The notes beneath the pieces are model-generated. The model did not search any database and was not told the origin of the DNA. It was given only the letters and a program-made list of their open reading frames with translations. Shown here one piece after another: positions 29,574 to 36,598 of a stretch of 40,313 nucleotides of DNA (positions are counted from its first letter, which is position 1; each line of letters begins with the position of its first letter). The stretch is from DALYCO01 sp964535545 (GTDB lineage: Bacteria > Patescibacteriota > Minisyncoccia > Phycocordibacterales > UBA9973). The DNA lies in the NCBI GenBank assembly GCA_964535545.1, contig CAZHUT010000002.1, positions 1 through 40,313 of the forward strand, read 5' to 3'. The translations under genes and the position numbers were made by a program.

Positions 29574-31301
29574 TTACGCTACTTTTTGAAGATAATGTTC
29601 TTTACAAAACAATTGTCCTTGAAAATCTTTTTTATATGCCGTCAAAAATTCCTTGCCACAGCCCGGCTCCGCGCACGTTCCTTTTCGGGATATAGGCGGA
29701 TTGCGGAATTCCATTCGTTCAGCATGACGGCAGTTTGGACATTTTGTCGGAAGTGGCAAATTGAAGCGTCGGTAAAAGCCCACCTCGTCAGGAATCACAC
29801 GAAAGGCAGTGGCACAATTTTTCTTTTCATCACCATTATTCGCACACTGTAATATTTCTTTAGTGATATCTTCCGGTGTTTCTTCGATCGTATCCGGAAT
29901 CTGTTCAGTAGTAAGCGTTGGCTGATAATTTCGAGCCTCACGTTCTGCCCAGACAAATCCTTTTGCACCGACGGTATCTTTCGTCATTGGAAATACTTCC
30001 TGCGCAGTTGTTTCATTGTAAGCAAACGGAGAAAGTTCACTTGGGAAAAATTCACCGTAGCCATACGTCAGACCAAGCTTGTCAGTGTATTTGACTTCAA
30101 CCATTTGCTTGAGGATTTCTGCGCGGAGCTTCTCATATTCTTCTTTGGTGTACTGCTTGTTCAAAATACAGTACTGCTTCTTGCGCATGCCAATACAACC
30201 AAACATGTCATGTGACGTCATCACCTGCATGCAGTAATCCATGTCACGGTTTTCACTTGGCACAAACCACGAAAATCGCACGCGGGAGCCGCCACCACCT
30301 CCTTGCAAAATCTCGTAATGAAGTTCTGCGCCGTCGCCGTATTGCGTGAAGTCATAACTATCTTTCGTACTTGCGGTAACCAAGTACTGGCTGTATTTTA
30401 CATTCCATCCTTCATGAACAATCCATGAGTCATGCACATTTTTGGAATTGTAAATATAGTCACCAGAAACATTGTCAGTCTGCTTCTCGTGCATGAACTT
30501 GGTAATCCCCTGATTCCAAAAATCTCTTACTTGCTTTCGGATTTCATCAAGATTGGCCCGTGAATTCAAACCGAGTTCTGCAAGTTTTGCTTCATATGCT
30601 TCTTTGCTTCCATATGGCTGATTGAAGATGCAGTAACTTTGCTTTCGGAGATTCACGCAGCCGAAACAGTCTGTACATCCATTACAGTCACGGCAAAACC
30701 AAATGTCTGAAGAACTTTCACAGTCCATTGAGTAAAAAGCGCGGTAGCAGTTCTGAGTGTTTACGCATTCGTAACACATTTCAGATTGGTGTACGAGATT
30801 TGTATCGACGCAGTTTTTTGATCCTTCAATTTCACAACCGTAGCTGCAGTCTTCATTGAAATCTGCATTTGAAAGCAAGTAGCAGTTGCGGAGATCGAGC
30901 ACCATGTTGTTGTATGGCGAATTGATCATGCGGGATTCATCTACCACAAAGTTCGCCACAAATGGCACATCGTTCATGAGCTCGCGGTATTGCTGGAAAA
31001 ATGGCTTGGAAAAATCATAGTCTCTTCCCCACTTAGTCGCGTCAAAATCATCGCTCCACCAGCATTTCTGGCAGACGATTTTCTGAGGACCGTTCGGTCG
31101 GTAAATCGAAATTACCTCTTTCTGGCAGAGTTCACATGTGCGCTTATACAATGTTCGATCATTACGGAACGTCAAGCGGCGCTGCAAGCGACACTCCGGA
31201 CAGAACGTCGGTTCCGGCACCTGCACCATTTGATAGAAATTCTGATCGTTCTCATCGATCTGGAAATCCTTCTGGCATTTCTGACATGATTTAGTTTTCA
31301 T
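29574..31301 (-). CDS. Cys-rich multi-zinc-ribbon protein of a CPR family, unknown function
   Basis: This 575-residue protein has N-terminal CxxC knuckles at C6/C9, C34/C37, C56/C59 and C77/C80. The conserved-looking blocks VPEPTFCPECRLQRRLTFRN and RDYDFSKPFFQQYRELM follow. A central Cys/Asn repeat region of beta-helix look comes next (NCYLLSNADFNEDCSYGCEI, ENCV/NCYRAFYSMDCESSSDI, DCNGCTDCFGCVNLRKQSYC), and C-terminal knuckles close it (CPNCRH, CAEPGCGKEF). I recognise this as a recurrent CPR protein type without known function. The doubled CxxC plus 'KQSYCIFN / KQYCILN' halves suggest an internal duplication. Confidence 0.8.
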   Translation of the reverse strand: MKTKSCQKCQKDFQIDENDQNFYQMVQVPEPTFCPECRLQRRLTFRNDRTLYKRTCELCQKEVISIYRPNGPQKIVCQKCWWSDDFDATKWGRDYDFSKPFFQQYRELMNDVPFVANFVVDESRMINSPYNNMVLDLRNCYLLSNADFNEDCSYGCEIEGSKNCVDTNLVHQSEMCYECVNTQNCYRAFYSMDCESSSDIWFCRDCNGCTDCFGCVNLRKQSYCIFNQPYGSKEAYEAKLAELGLNSRANLDEIRKQVRDFWNQGITKFMHEKQTDNVSGDYIYNSKNVHDSWIVHEGWNVKYSQYLVTASTKDSYDFTQYGDGAELHYEILQGGGGGSRVRFSWFVPSENRDMDYCMQVMTSHDMFGCIGMRKKQYCILNKQYTKEEYEKLRAEILKQMVEVKYTDKLGLTYGYGEFFPSELSPFAYNETTAQEVFPMTKDTVGAKGFVWAEREARNYQPTLTTEQIPDTIEETPEDITKEILQCANNGDEKKNCATAFRVIPDEVGFYRRFNLPLPTKCPNCRHAERMEFRNPPISRKGTCAEPGCGKEFLTAYKKDFQGQLFCKEHYLQKVA

Positions 31302-31342
31302 ATGCTTTTTGTATTATCTCACACTACAAGTTAATAATCGAA

Positions 31343-31432
31343 CTAGTGCAAATCGCCCGGATTGTGGTGACTTGCTCCTAAAAGCAGCGGTGGCAACACG
31401 AGGGCGAGAATGATGGCAAAAATAACAATCAT
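31343..31432 (-). CDS. Possible 29-aa hydrophobic peptide
   Basis: The frame from ATG 31432 encodes MIVIFAIILALVLPPLLLGA then SHHNPGDLH, one membrane helix with a short polar tail. It lies in the 235-base gap upstream of the zinc-ribbon gene. There is no family assignment; it could be chance, but the composition is not random. Confidence 0.35.
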   Translation of the reverse strand: MIVIFAIILALVLPPLLLGASHHNPGDLH

Positions 31433-31489
31433 AAAGTTTATATTTTATTTCTCATAATCAGCCCGCGAATTTCGTGAACTGAAGAATGA

Positions 31490-31516
31490 GGACGAATTGC
31501 ATTACGCAATTCGTCC
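31490..31516 (-). terminator. Inverted repeat, probable terminator of the 31537-32034 gene
   Basis: Perfect 11-bp GGACGAATTGC / GCAATTCGTCC stem, 20 bases beyond the stop. The following minus-strand sequence is only moderately T-rich. Confidence 0.55.
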
Positions 31517-31536
31517 AGTAAACAATTAAACGATTC

Positions 31537-32034
31537 TTAATAAACGATGGGTTCAAGTATTGGATCCCCTGTGGCAAATCTATTAATATTTAAGTGTCTT
31601 TGAAGATGACTAACAAGTTCTTCAGTAGTTACCTTATCAGCATGTGGTTTATTGAATTCACCGTTAAAAGAAATTTCAATTCCACCATAAATTCCACTAA
31701 GAGTATCACCAGTCAAATGACTAACAGGAGTACCGTTATGAAAATAGTTAGCAACTTCCAACAACTTTATTATTTGTGGTCCGGAAATTTTCTTGTCTAA
31801 ATCTTCCTTTGAAATCAACTCTATGGCAACCCAATATGCGATTTTTGCTTTCCAAGCTGTACCACTTGGCTTATAGAAGCCGAAGCAAATCCTTTTATTG
31901 TGAAAAAAATCTTCTTTTGCATCGTCTGGATCTTCTTCAGGACTCTTGAGTATAAATTCTTTGAAAATTAGGTCTCGCTTGTTTGAATAGTTATCTGTGG
32001 TTGGGTAGTTCGGTCTTAAGTTACCTGTTTCCAT
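31537..32034 (-). CDS. Uncharacterised soluble protein
   Basis: This 165-residue protein starts METGNLRPNYPTTDNYSNKR and is not recognised. It has a central tryptophan/aromatic block (RICFGFYKPSGTAWKAKIAYW) and a helical C-terminal half; no signal peptide. A longer in-frame start exists at 32172, but it would place the promoter inside the gene. The leader has TTCTTTAAC (32058-32050) near its 5' end and the A-rich context AAAAACAATAAACATG, features shared with the Bacteroidota-like accessory genes. It diverges from the TrmB-like regulator. Confidence 0.6.
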   Translation of the reverse strand: METGNLRPNYPTTDNYSNKRDLIFKEFILKSPEEDPDDAKEDFFHNKRICFGFYKPSGTAWKAKIAYWVAIELISKEDLDKKISGPQIIKLLEVANYFHNGTPVSHLTGDTLSGIYGGIEISFNGEFNKPHADKVTTEELVSHLQRHLNINRFATGDPILEPIVY

Positions 32035-32049
32035 GTTTATTGTTTTTAG

Positions 32050-32107
32050 GTTAAAGAATATATTTACTTTCTTGCTTATATTATCCAACGGTTTTGACAA
32101 ACTGTCA
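32050..32107 (-). promoter_or_regulatory. Promoter/leader of the 31537-32034 gene with boxA-like element and TGACA palindrome
   Basis: The minus strand has the palindrome TGACAGTTTGTCA (32107-32095), a -10-like TAATAT (32083-32078) and TTCTTTAAC (32058-32050). The palindrome supplies a TGACA -35 and may also be an operator for the divergent regulator. Confidence 0.45.
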
Positions 32108-32130
32108 TTTTTGTTAACAAATATCAAAAA

Positions 32131-32183
32131 TTGCTCGTTTTTGCTTATTTGATATAATGTTTTTGTTGTCAAAGCTTTTGACA
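32131..32183 (+). promoter_or_regulatory. Promoter of the TrmB-like gene with a palindromic operator candidate
   Basis: TTGCTC (32131-32136), 16 bases, TATAAT (32153-32158). Immediately downstream, TGTCAAA-GCT-TTTGACA (32167-32183) is a 7-bp inverted repeat between promoter and start codon (32199), a position suited to autorepression. Confidence 0.55.
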
Positions 32184-32198
32184 GAATTCTAAAAAACC

Positions 32199-32951
32199 AT
32201 GGAAAAAGACAAAATTATCGCCCTATTCAAGAACATCGGCCTCTCCGAAAACGAAGCTCGAGTGTACTTCGCCATGCTCTCTGTAGGTCCAAGTCCGATA
32301 ATGAAGATCGCCCGAGCCGCTGGTGTGAAGCGAACGACCGTCTACCCTGTAATAGAAACACTAAAAAACCGCGGGTTGGCGCGGGTTGAACAGCCTGGGT
32401 TGAAGCAAAAATTTGCAGCGGAGGATCCGAGCAAGCTTGAAGCTGTGATTGATGCTCAGCAGCGAGAATTTAAAAATGCCATTCCTTCCTTGCGATCACT
32501 CTATTTTTCTGATGAATCAGCAACGACGGTTAAATATTACCAAGGGCTGAAAGCAATCAAAGGAATTTATGACGATCTGCTTGCAGGCTTGAAGCCAGGA
32601 GATTTTTATCTGGCAATTTCAAATATTCAAAATTGGCAAGGACTTGATGAAACATTTTTTATGAAACACGTGGAGGACCGCGCGCATCTACGAGTAAAAA
32701 CACGATTGCTCTTTCAGGATTCTGAAACGGCGCGCAATCGAAAGAAAACTGAACGGAATTTTAATGAAGAAATACGAATTCTTCCGGACAGCACACATCT
32801 TGAAACTGACTTGGCTATCACCCCACGGAAAATGGTTATCTTTCAACTGCGCGAACCATTAGTGGCAATTGTGATCGAAAACAAGACGGCAATTGAAATG
32901 CAAAAGGAACTGTTTGAAATTATTTGGAAATCTTCTGGTGCAACAGTATAA
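32199..32951 (+). CDS. TrmB-family winged-helix transcriptional regulator
   Basis: This 250-residue protein has an N-terminal winged HTH (LFKNIGLSENEARVYFAML, IARAAGVKRTTVYPVIETLKNRGL) typical of TrmB/sugar-specific regulators. A coiled linker (LEAVIDAQQREFKNAIPSL) leads to a C-terminal effector domain of about 140 residues. TrmB proteins often sense sugars in archaea; in CPR the ligand is unknown. It is monocistronic with a terminator. The palindromes on both sides of its divergent promoter region are candidate operators. Confidence 0.85.
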   Translation: MEKDKIIALFKNIGLSENEARVYFAMLSVGPSPIMKIARAAGVKRTTVYPVIETLKNRGLARVEQPGLKQKFAAEDPSKLEAVIDAQQREFKNAIPSLRSLYFSDESATTVKYYQGLKAIKGIYDDLLAGLKPGDFYLAISNIQNWQGLDETFFMKHVEDRAHLRVKTRLLFQDSETARNRKKTERNFNEEIRILPDSTHLETDLAITPRKMVIFQLREPLVAIVIENKTAIEMQKELFEIIWKSSGATV

Positions 32952-32983
32952 AAAAACGGCACGGTTCTGTTAGAAACCGCGCC
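32950..32983. terminator. Bidirectional terminator between the TrmB-like gene and the 33034-33657 gene
   Basis: GGCACGGTTC / GAAACCGCGCC-type stem; on the minus strand it is followed by T7, on the plus strand by a weak tail. Confidence 0.7.
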
Positions 32984-33033
32984 TATATATAGAGAATAAA
33001 AGACTCTATACATTAAAAAAATGTGTAGTACGG

Positions 33034-33657
33034 CTAGCAGCGCAGGTTGAAGCCCGTTGTGCAGGTTGCAACCATAGCTGTAGTACCGCCCGAATCGTTG
33101 TGTGTGCCGCTTTTGTTCATTACTGTAGCTGCGTTTGTTTCATTTTTTTGTTGCACGCTATTAGTGTTGTTTGTGTTTGCTGCAGGCCAGTCATCGTTCA
33201 CCACTGTAGAACAACCGATGTCGTTATTTCCGCTTATCATACTCCAACCGGTAGCTTGCTTTATTGTTGCATTTGCTGCCAGGGGTATCGGAACATCCGT
33301 ACATACTTTTGCCGTAATTTTTGCACCGCTGATATCATTTTTAAAGCACCCAACCTGTATATTTACTTCACCAGGGTCAAGGGCCGCCAATGGTACAGGC
33401 ACATCGTTCGTACTGGTCATACCGGGTACTTTAGCTGCATGCATCGAAATATCGCGCTTCATATCGGTAGTGGTTAAACTTGCCGTTGGTGGTGCGGTAC
33501 AGTCGTGGCATGGTGTGCACGTGTTTACTGCGGTTAGCAAATGTGTGTTGCTTGTTTTTACTTCGGCCGTTTTCATTTCTTTGGCTGAAGTTTTCATAGT
33601 GTTGCCGGCACAGATAAGCAAAACTGCTGCCGTCATCAGGATTAAAACCTTTTTCAT
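33034..33657 (-). CDS. Exported Cys-rich protein with a CTPCH motif
   Basis: This 207-residue protein has a signal peptide (MKKVLILMTAAVLLICAGNT). The mature protein has TCTPCHDCT near residue 48, which formally matches CxxCH (heme c attachment). It continues as a Thr/Asn/Ala-rich chain with scattered cysteines and ends CTTGFNLRC. I do not recognise a family; a single CxxCH in a low-complexity protein may as well be a disulfide site. It is an isolated unit with a TTGACA promoter, boxA-like element, a long leader and terminator, like the two lipoprotein genes. Confidence 0.65.
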   Translation of the reverse strand: MKKVLILMTAAVLLICAGNTMKTSAKEMKTAEVKTSNTHLLTAVNTCTPCHDCTAPPTASLTTTDMKRDISMHAAKVPGMTSTNDVPVPLAALDPGEVNIQVGCFKNDISGAKITAKVCTDVPIPLAANATIKQATGWSMISGNNDIGCSTVVNDDWPAANTNNTNSVQQKNETNAATVMNKSGTHNDSGGTTAMVATCTTGFNLRC

Positions 33658-33790
33658 GACTTAAATCATTTTAAAGTGAATGATCCTTCTTACACAGAAA
33701 AATACCTTCGGAAAACTAGGTGGCTAAGCATGCTCTATAGCAAGATCTTTTTGTGGCTCACTCTTCGATTCGTACTACTATTCAACTATT

Positions 33791-33843
33791 TCAAAGAATC
33801 ACGTGAATAAGAAAACTCTATAAAAATAAGGGTGTATTGTCAA
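33791..33843 (-). promoter_or_regulatory. TTGACA promoter and boxA-like element of the 33034-33657 gene
   Basis: TTGACA (33843-33838), 17 bases, TAGAGT (33820-33815), then TTCTTTGA (33798-33791). The leader to the ATG is about 150 nt (33658-33810) and holds no gene. Confidence 0.6.
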
Positions 33844-33854
33844 TGGAAGCTGTG

Positions 33855-33897
33855 CAAAAAAAATAACGGCATCCAACTTTTGATCGGACGCCGTTTT
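33855..33897 (-). terminator. Terminator of the 33926-35149 gene
   Basis: AACGGC-TCC pairs with GGA-GCCGTT around a 14-base loop, followed by T8 on the minus strand. Confidence 0.75.
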
Positions 33898-33925
33898 AGT
33901 GTTTTCAATTGGTTTGGTTCAAAAA

Positions 33926-35149
33926 TTAATCTTCCGTTACTTCTTCGGCCTTAGCAACCGGTGCAGCGCTGGCGGCAGTTAAAGTAGCAGTAAAAGCTAC
34001 ATCATCGCCATTTGCTGTAAAAGTTAACAGAGCGCCTGTGCCTGTATCAATACCGGTAAAGGTAGTGTCGTTACCGCCTTTGGCAATTTTGGTTATGTTG
34101 CCATAGCCATACTCATTACCACGCAGGTCGTACAGGGTAGTTTCAATATTACGCGCGTCTTCATCGGTATTTTCAGCCGCATCGGTTAAATCGGATAAGC
34201 TTAGGTCATCCGCGGTGCCGGTTACTGTGCCGTTATTTACCTGAAGCGCAACAGAAAGCGTCTGCTCGTTGTAGGCAGTAGCAGTAAAGGTAGCGTTACC
34301 ATCGACATCGAAGGTTATAACCACATCAGCATCCAGGCCGTTTTCATCATATACCTGAGCGGTAAATGTGTCATCGTCTTTCTTCTCAATGTAGTTCAAC
34401 TCCAGGGTGCCATATGAGCCGCCATTACCGTTTTGCAGTTCAACCTCTACGCGGTTTTCGCTGCCTAATGTTTCGCGGGTTACTTCGCCCAGCACTACTT
34501 TACCTGCCAGAGGGCCTTCGGCCAGTTCTTCGGCAAAGTTATTTGCATAGGTTTCAGGTGCAATAACAGTGAAGGTTGCGTTTTCATTTTCATCAAACAC
34601 TACAGTTATAGCTGCGCCAGTTTTTTTATCAATACCGGTAAAGGTTTTTTCATCAGCTCCCTGTTCTACGCCAATAATTGTGCGGTTTTCCCAGGTTATG
34701 CCATTGGCTTTTAAAGCAATATCGCCTACATATTTGTCGGCCGGTACGCTTTGGCCTACTGCATCCTGCCACTCTTCCAGGTTGGTGTTATCTACCTCAC
34801 CGGTTACCTCGTTCAGCTCTTTCAGTAGCTGGCGCAGCGTTGGCAGCGGGTTCAGTGCTGTAAACTCTTCGGTGGTCTCTGCGGTAAACAGGTACTTGTT
34901 GCCTGAATACTTGCAGGTAAACATAACGCCTTTGTAGGTGCCGGTATAACCGCCATCTTCGGCTTTTACGTTGGTAAGGGTAATATCAGTATCATCGAAG
35001 CTATCATCAGTACTGCACAGCTTCAGCGGCATTGTTCCACCGTTCTTTGCTGCTGCCTTAAAATCGGCTGCGGTTACATTTGATAATTTTCCTGATAGTT
35101 CGCTGTTGTCGCGCAACAACTGGGCAATAGTTAGCCAATTACGTTTCAT
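33926..35149 (-). CDS. Acidic repeat protein, unknown function
   Basis: This 407-residue protein starts MKRNWLTIAQLLRDNSELSG; the longer in-frame start at 35365 would run through the leader. There is no signal peptide. It is built of about four diverged modules of roughly 90-100 residues. Each ends in a strand pair such as FTGIDKKTGAAITVVFDENE then NATFTV, FTAQVYDENGLDADVVITFD then NATFTAT, and FTGIDTGTGALLTFTANGDD then VAFTATL. Modules often begin with L(R/K)-x-LL/L-x-G-x-V. It is strongly acidic and beta-rich. It has a TTGACA promoter, boxA-like element, a ~250-nt leader and its own terminator. Confidence 0.65.
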   Translation of the reverse strand: MKRNWLTIAQLLRDNSELSGKLSNVTAADFKAAAKNGGTMPLKLCSTDDSFDDTDITLTNVKAEDGGYTGTYKGVMFTCKYSGNKYLFTAETTEEFTALNPLPTLRQLLKELNEVTGEVDNTNLEEWQDAVGQSVPADKYVGDIALKANGITWENRTIIGVEQGADEKTFTGIDKKTGAAITVVFDENENATFTVIAPETYANNFAEELAEGPLAGKVVLGEVTRETLGSENRVEVELQNGNGGSYGTLELNYIEKKDDDTFTAQVYDENGLDADVVITFDVDGNATFTATAYNEQTLSVALQVNNGTVTGTADDLSLSDLTDAAENTDEDARNIETTLYDLRGNEYGYGNITKIAKGGNDTTFTGIDTGTGALLTFTANGDDVAFTATLTAASAAPVAKAEEVTED

Positions 35150-35376
35150 GGTGCTTTTTTGTTTAAGCGGTTTACAATATGTTCCCACTCTGTCGCTCGT
35201 GGTAACGTTCAGCGTTAGTATAGTCTCGTATATTCCCCCGTTCTTGGACGCATGCGCGTAAGGGATTTTATTAGGCCTGTCTTCGGTTTCGCTTGATGAT
35301 CTCAGTATGTTCTCTGGGACGATCGGAATGCAAAGATAGCCATCTATACATGGGCTTTCGGTCACTTAGATTGACG

Positions 35377-35431
35377 TTGTTAAGGAACGATTCAGTGCCG
35401 CTAATATTAACCCAAATCCATATTTTGTCAA
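35377..35431 (-). promoter_or_regulatory. TTGACA promoter and boxA-like element of the acidic repeat protein gene
   Basis: TTGACA (35431-35426), 16 bases, TAATAT (35409-35404), then TTCCTTAACAA (35387-35377), close to the E. coli boxA pattern GCTCTTTAACA. The leader 35150-35400 is unusually long and contains no other gene I can support. Confidence 0.6.
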
Positions 35432-35477
35432 GGTTTTACACGAAATCCACAGATATTCTATTTACCCCTTGTAAATG

Positions 35478-35505
35478 TTGCCTATTTCAAAGAGCAGTAT
35501 ATAAT
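35478..35505 (+). promoter_or_regulatory. Promoter of hup
   Basis: TTGCCT (35478-35483), 16 bases, TATAAT (35500-35505); a leader of about 77 nt follows. Confidence 0.7.
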
Positions 35506-35511
35506 GAGCTT

Positions 35512-35587
35512 AGCTTACAGGTGACTCCCAGCAATGGGGGCGGCAAGCTGTAAGGTCGAACTTTAGCAACCAAATACAACTTTCGAC
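35512..35587 (+). promoter_or_regulatory. Structured 5' leader of hup (two hairpins)
   Basis: Hairpin 1: CTTACAG (35514-35520) with CTGTAAG (35548-35554), and inside it CTCCC (35525-35529) with GGGGG (35536-35540). Hairpin 2: GTCGAA (35555-35560) with TTCGAC (35582-35587), ending one base before the ATG, so it can occlude initiation. No known riboswitch class is recognised; HU autoregulation is one possibility. Confidence 0.5.
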
Positions 35588-35588
35588 T

Positions 35589-35861
35589 ATGAACAAAGCA
35601 GCACTCGTTGATTGGGTTCATGGACAGCTCGGTGGCACGAAAGTGCAGGCTGAGCAGATCGTCGATGGCTTGTTTGATCAAATCATCGCTACCATGAAAA
35701 AAGGTGGCGAAGTTTCGGTCTCAGGCTTCGGAATCTTCTCCGTGAAGTCCCGCGCAGCGCGAATGGCTCGAAACCCAAAGACCGGTGAGCAGGTAAAAGT
35801 TGCCGCTACAAAGGCCCCTAAGTTCCGTGCAGCCAAGGGGTTGAAGGACGCTGTCAAATAA
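35589..35861 (+). CDS. hup: HU-family DNA-binding protein
   Basis: HU bends and compacts DNA non-specifically. The 90-residue protein has an N-terminal dimerisation region (MNKAALVDWVHGQLGGTK, QIVDGLFDQIIATMKKGGEV), then SVSGFGIFSVKSRAARMARNP, KTGEQVKV and PKFRAAKGLKDAV, the canonical HU signature and DNA-binding arm. It is monocistronic with a strong promoter, structured leader and a perfect terminator, consistent with high, controlled expression. Confidence 0.96.
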   Translation: MNKAALVDWVHGQLGGTKVQAEQIVDGLFDQIIATMKKGGEVSVSGFGIFSVKSRAARMARNPKTGEQVKVAATKAPKFRAAKGLKDAVK

Positions 35862-35900
35862 TTAGTACATTTGTCTGCAAGCAAATGCGCTATAGCTAAA

Positions 35901-35945
35901 GAGAGAAAACAAAAAACACCTTTCGGGGTGTTTTTTGTTTTCTCT
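35901..35945 (+). terminator. Terminator after hup
   Basis: A long perfect hairpin from GAGAGAAAACAAAAAACACC to its complement around TTTC, with T6 inside the distal arm. Confidence 0.85.
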
Positions 35946-36005
35946 AGGACCACTTGCGAAATTTTCCGTGAAGCATAGAATGGGGAAAAGAGCCAACTAT
36001 TGCCT

Positions 36006-36524
36006 ATGGGTGATCTGATTGTTAAGGATACTGCGGTTACTGAAGAGAATCGCATTATCAAAGCTTTACATATCTCGCCAATTGGTACAGTGAGTGGTGA
36101 CAAATTCTTACATGAGGTAAAACAGGCGTCCCCTACCCTCAAAGAAGAAATTGTATGCTTGGGCTGTGACCAATCTGACGATTATATTTCGAAAAATGTT
36201 GAGAAGGTTCTTGAACTTCGTCCATATTACATTATCCTCTCGATGCCATCATCTACAATGGCAAAATACAGCAAAAAGCTTTTTGCTAACTCCATTTTCC
36301 ATGATGACACATACAGAAGAGAAAATGGACTTTGGGTTGTCACTCTTAGTTGCGGTGAATTCCAACATCCCGCAAACGCATTGAGCGATATTATTGATGG
36401 ATACTATTCCCATCATTCCTACCTGATTAGAGACCTAAAGAGAGCTCCATACACATGGATGGACCTGGTTGATGAACCAAGTTACTACAAACAATTTAAT
36501 CCGTACAAAAAAGATAAGGATTAA
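36006..36524 (+). CDS. Uncharacterised soluble protein
   Basis: This 172-residue protein is not recognised. It reads MGDLIVKDTAVTEENRIIKA, then LHISPIGTVSGDKFLHEV, LRPYYIILSMPSSTMAKYSK, and a C-terminal helical region ending YKKDKD. Alternating strand/helix pattern suggests an alpha/beta fold; there is no signal peptide. ATG 36006 is chosen over an in-frame TTG six bases earlier. TAGAAT upstream and a purine-rich GGGGAAAAG give it a rare Shine-Dalgarno-like site. Monocistronic, with terminator. Confidence 0.65.
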   Translation: MGDLIVKDTAVTEENRIIKALHISPIGTVSGDKFLHEVKQASPTLKEEIVCLGCDQSDDYISKNVEKVLELRPYYIILSMPSSTMAKYSKKLFANSIFHDDTYRRENGLWVVTLSCGEFQHPANALSDIIDGYYSHHSYLIRDLKRAPYTWMDLVDEPSYYKQFNPYKKDKD

Positions 36525-36562
36525 TCCCTTCTGAGCTATGCTCAAAGCAACTACAACGCTTG

Positions 36563-36598
36563 ATAGCCTGCACACTTCGCTGCAGGCTATTTTTTTAT
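36563..36598 (+). terminator. Terminator between the 36006-36524 gene and the CNNM gene
   Basis: ATAGCCTGCA pairs with TGCAGGCTAT, followed by T7. Confidence 0.8.

Noticed and set aside
33490..33520. CTPCH as evidence for a c-type cytochrome
   Set aside because: A single CxxCH in a low-complexity Cys-rich protein without a distal ligand pattern or cytochrome fold is not sufficient.
33047..33664. Long open frame on the plus strand opposite the exported Cys-rich protein
   Set aside because: It is antisense to a gene with signal peptide, promoter and terminator, and its own composition shows no recognisable domain.
35149..35365. N-terminal extension of the acidic repeat protein (start at 35365)
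   Set aside because: The extra 72 residues have no similarity to the repeat modules, and the region fits a transcribed leader better: promoter and boxA-like element lie just upstream, and the A-rich start context is at 35149.
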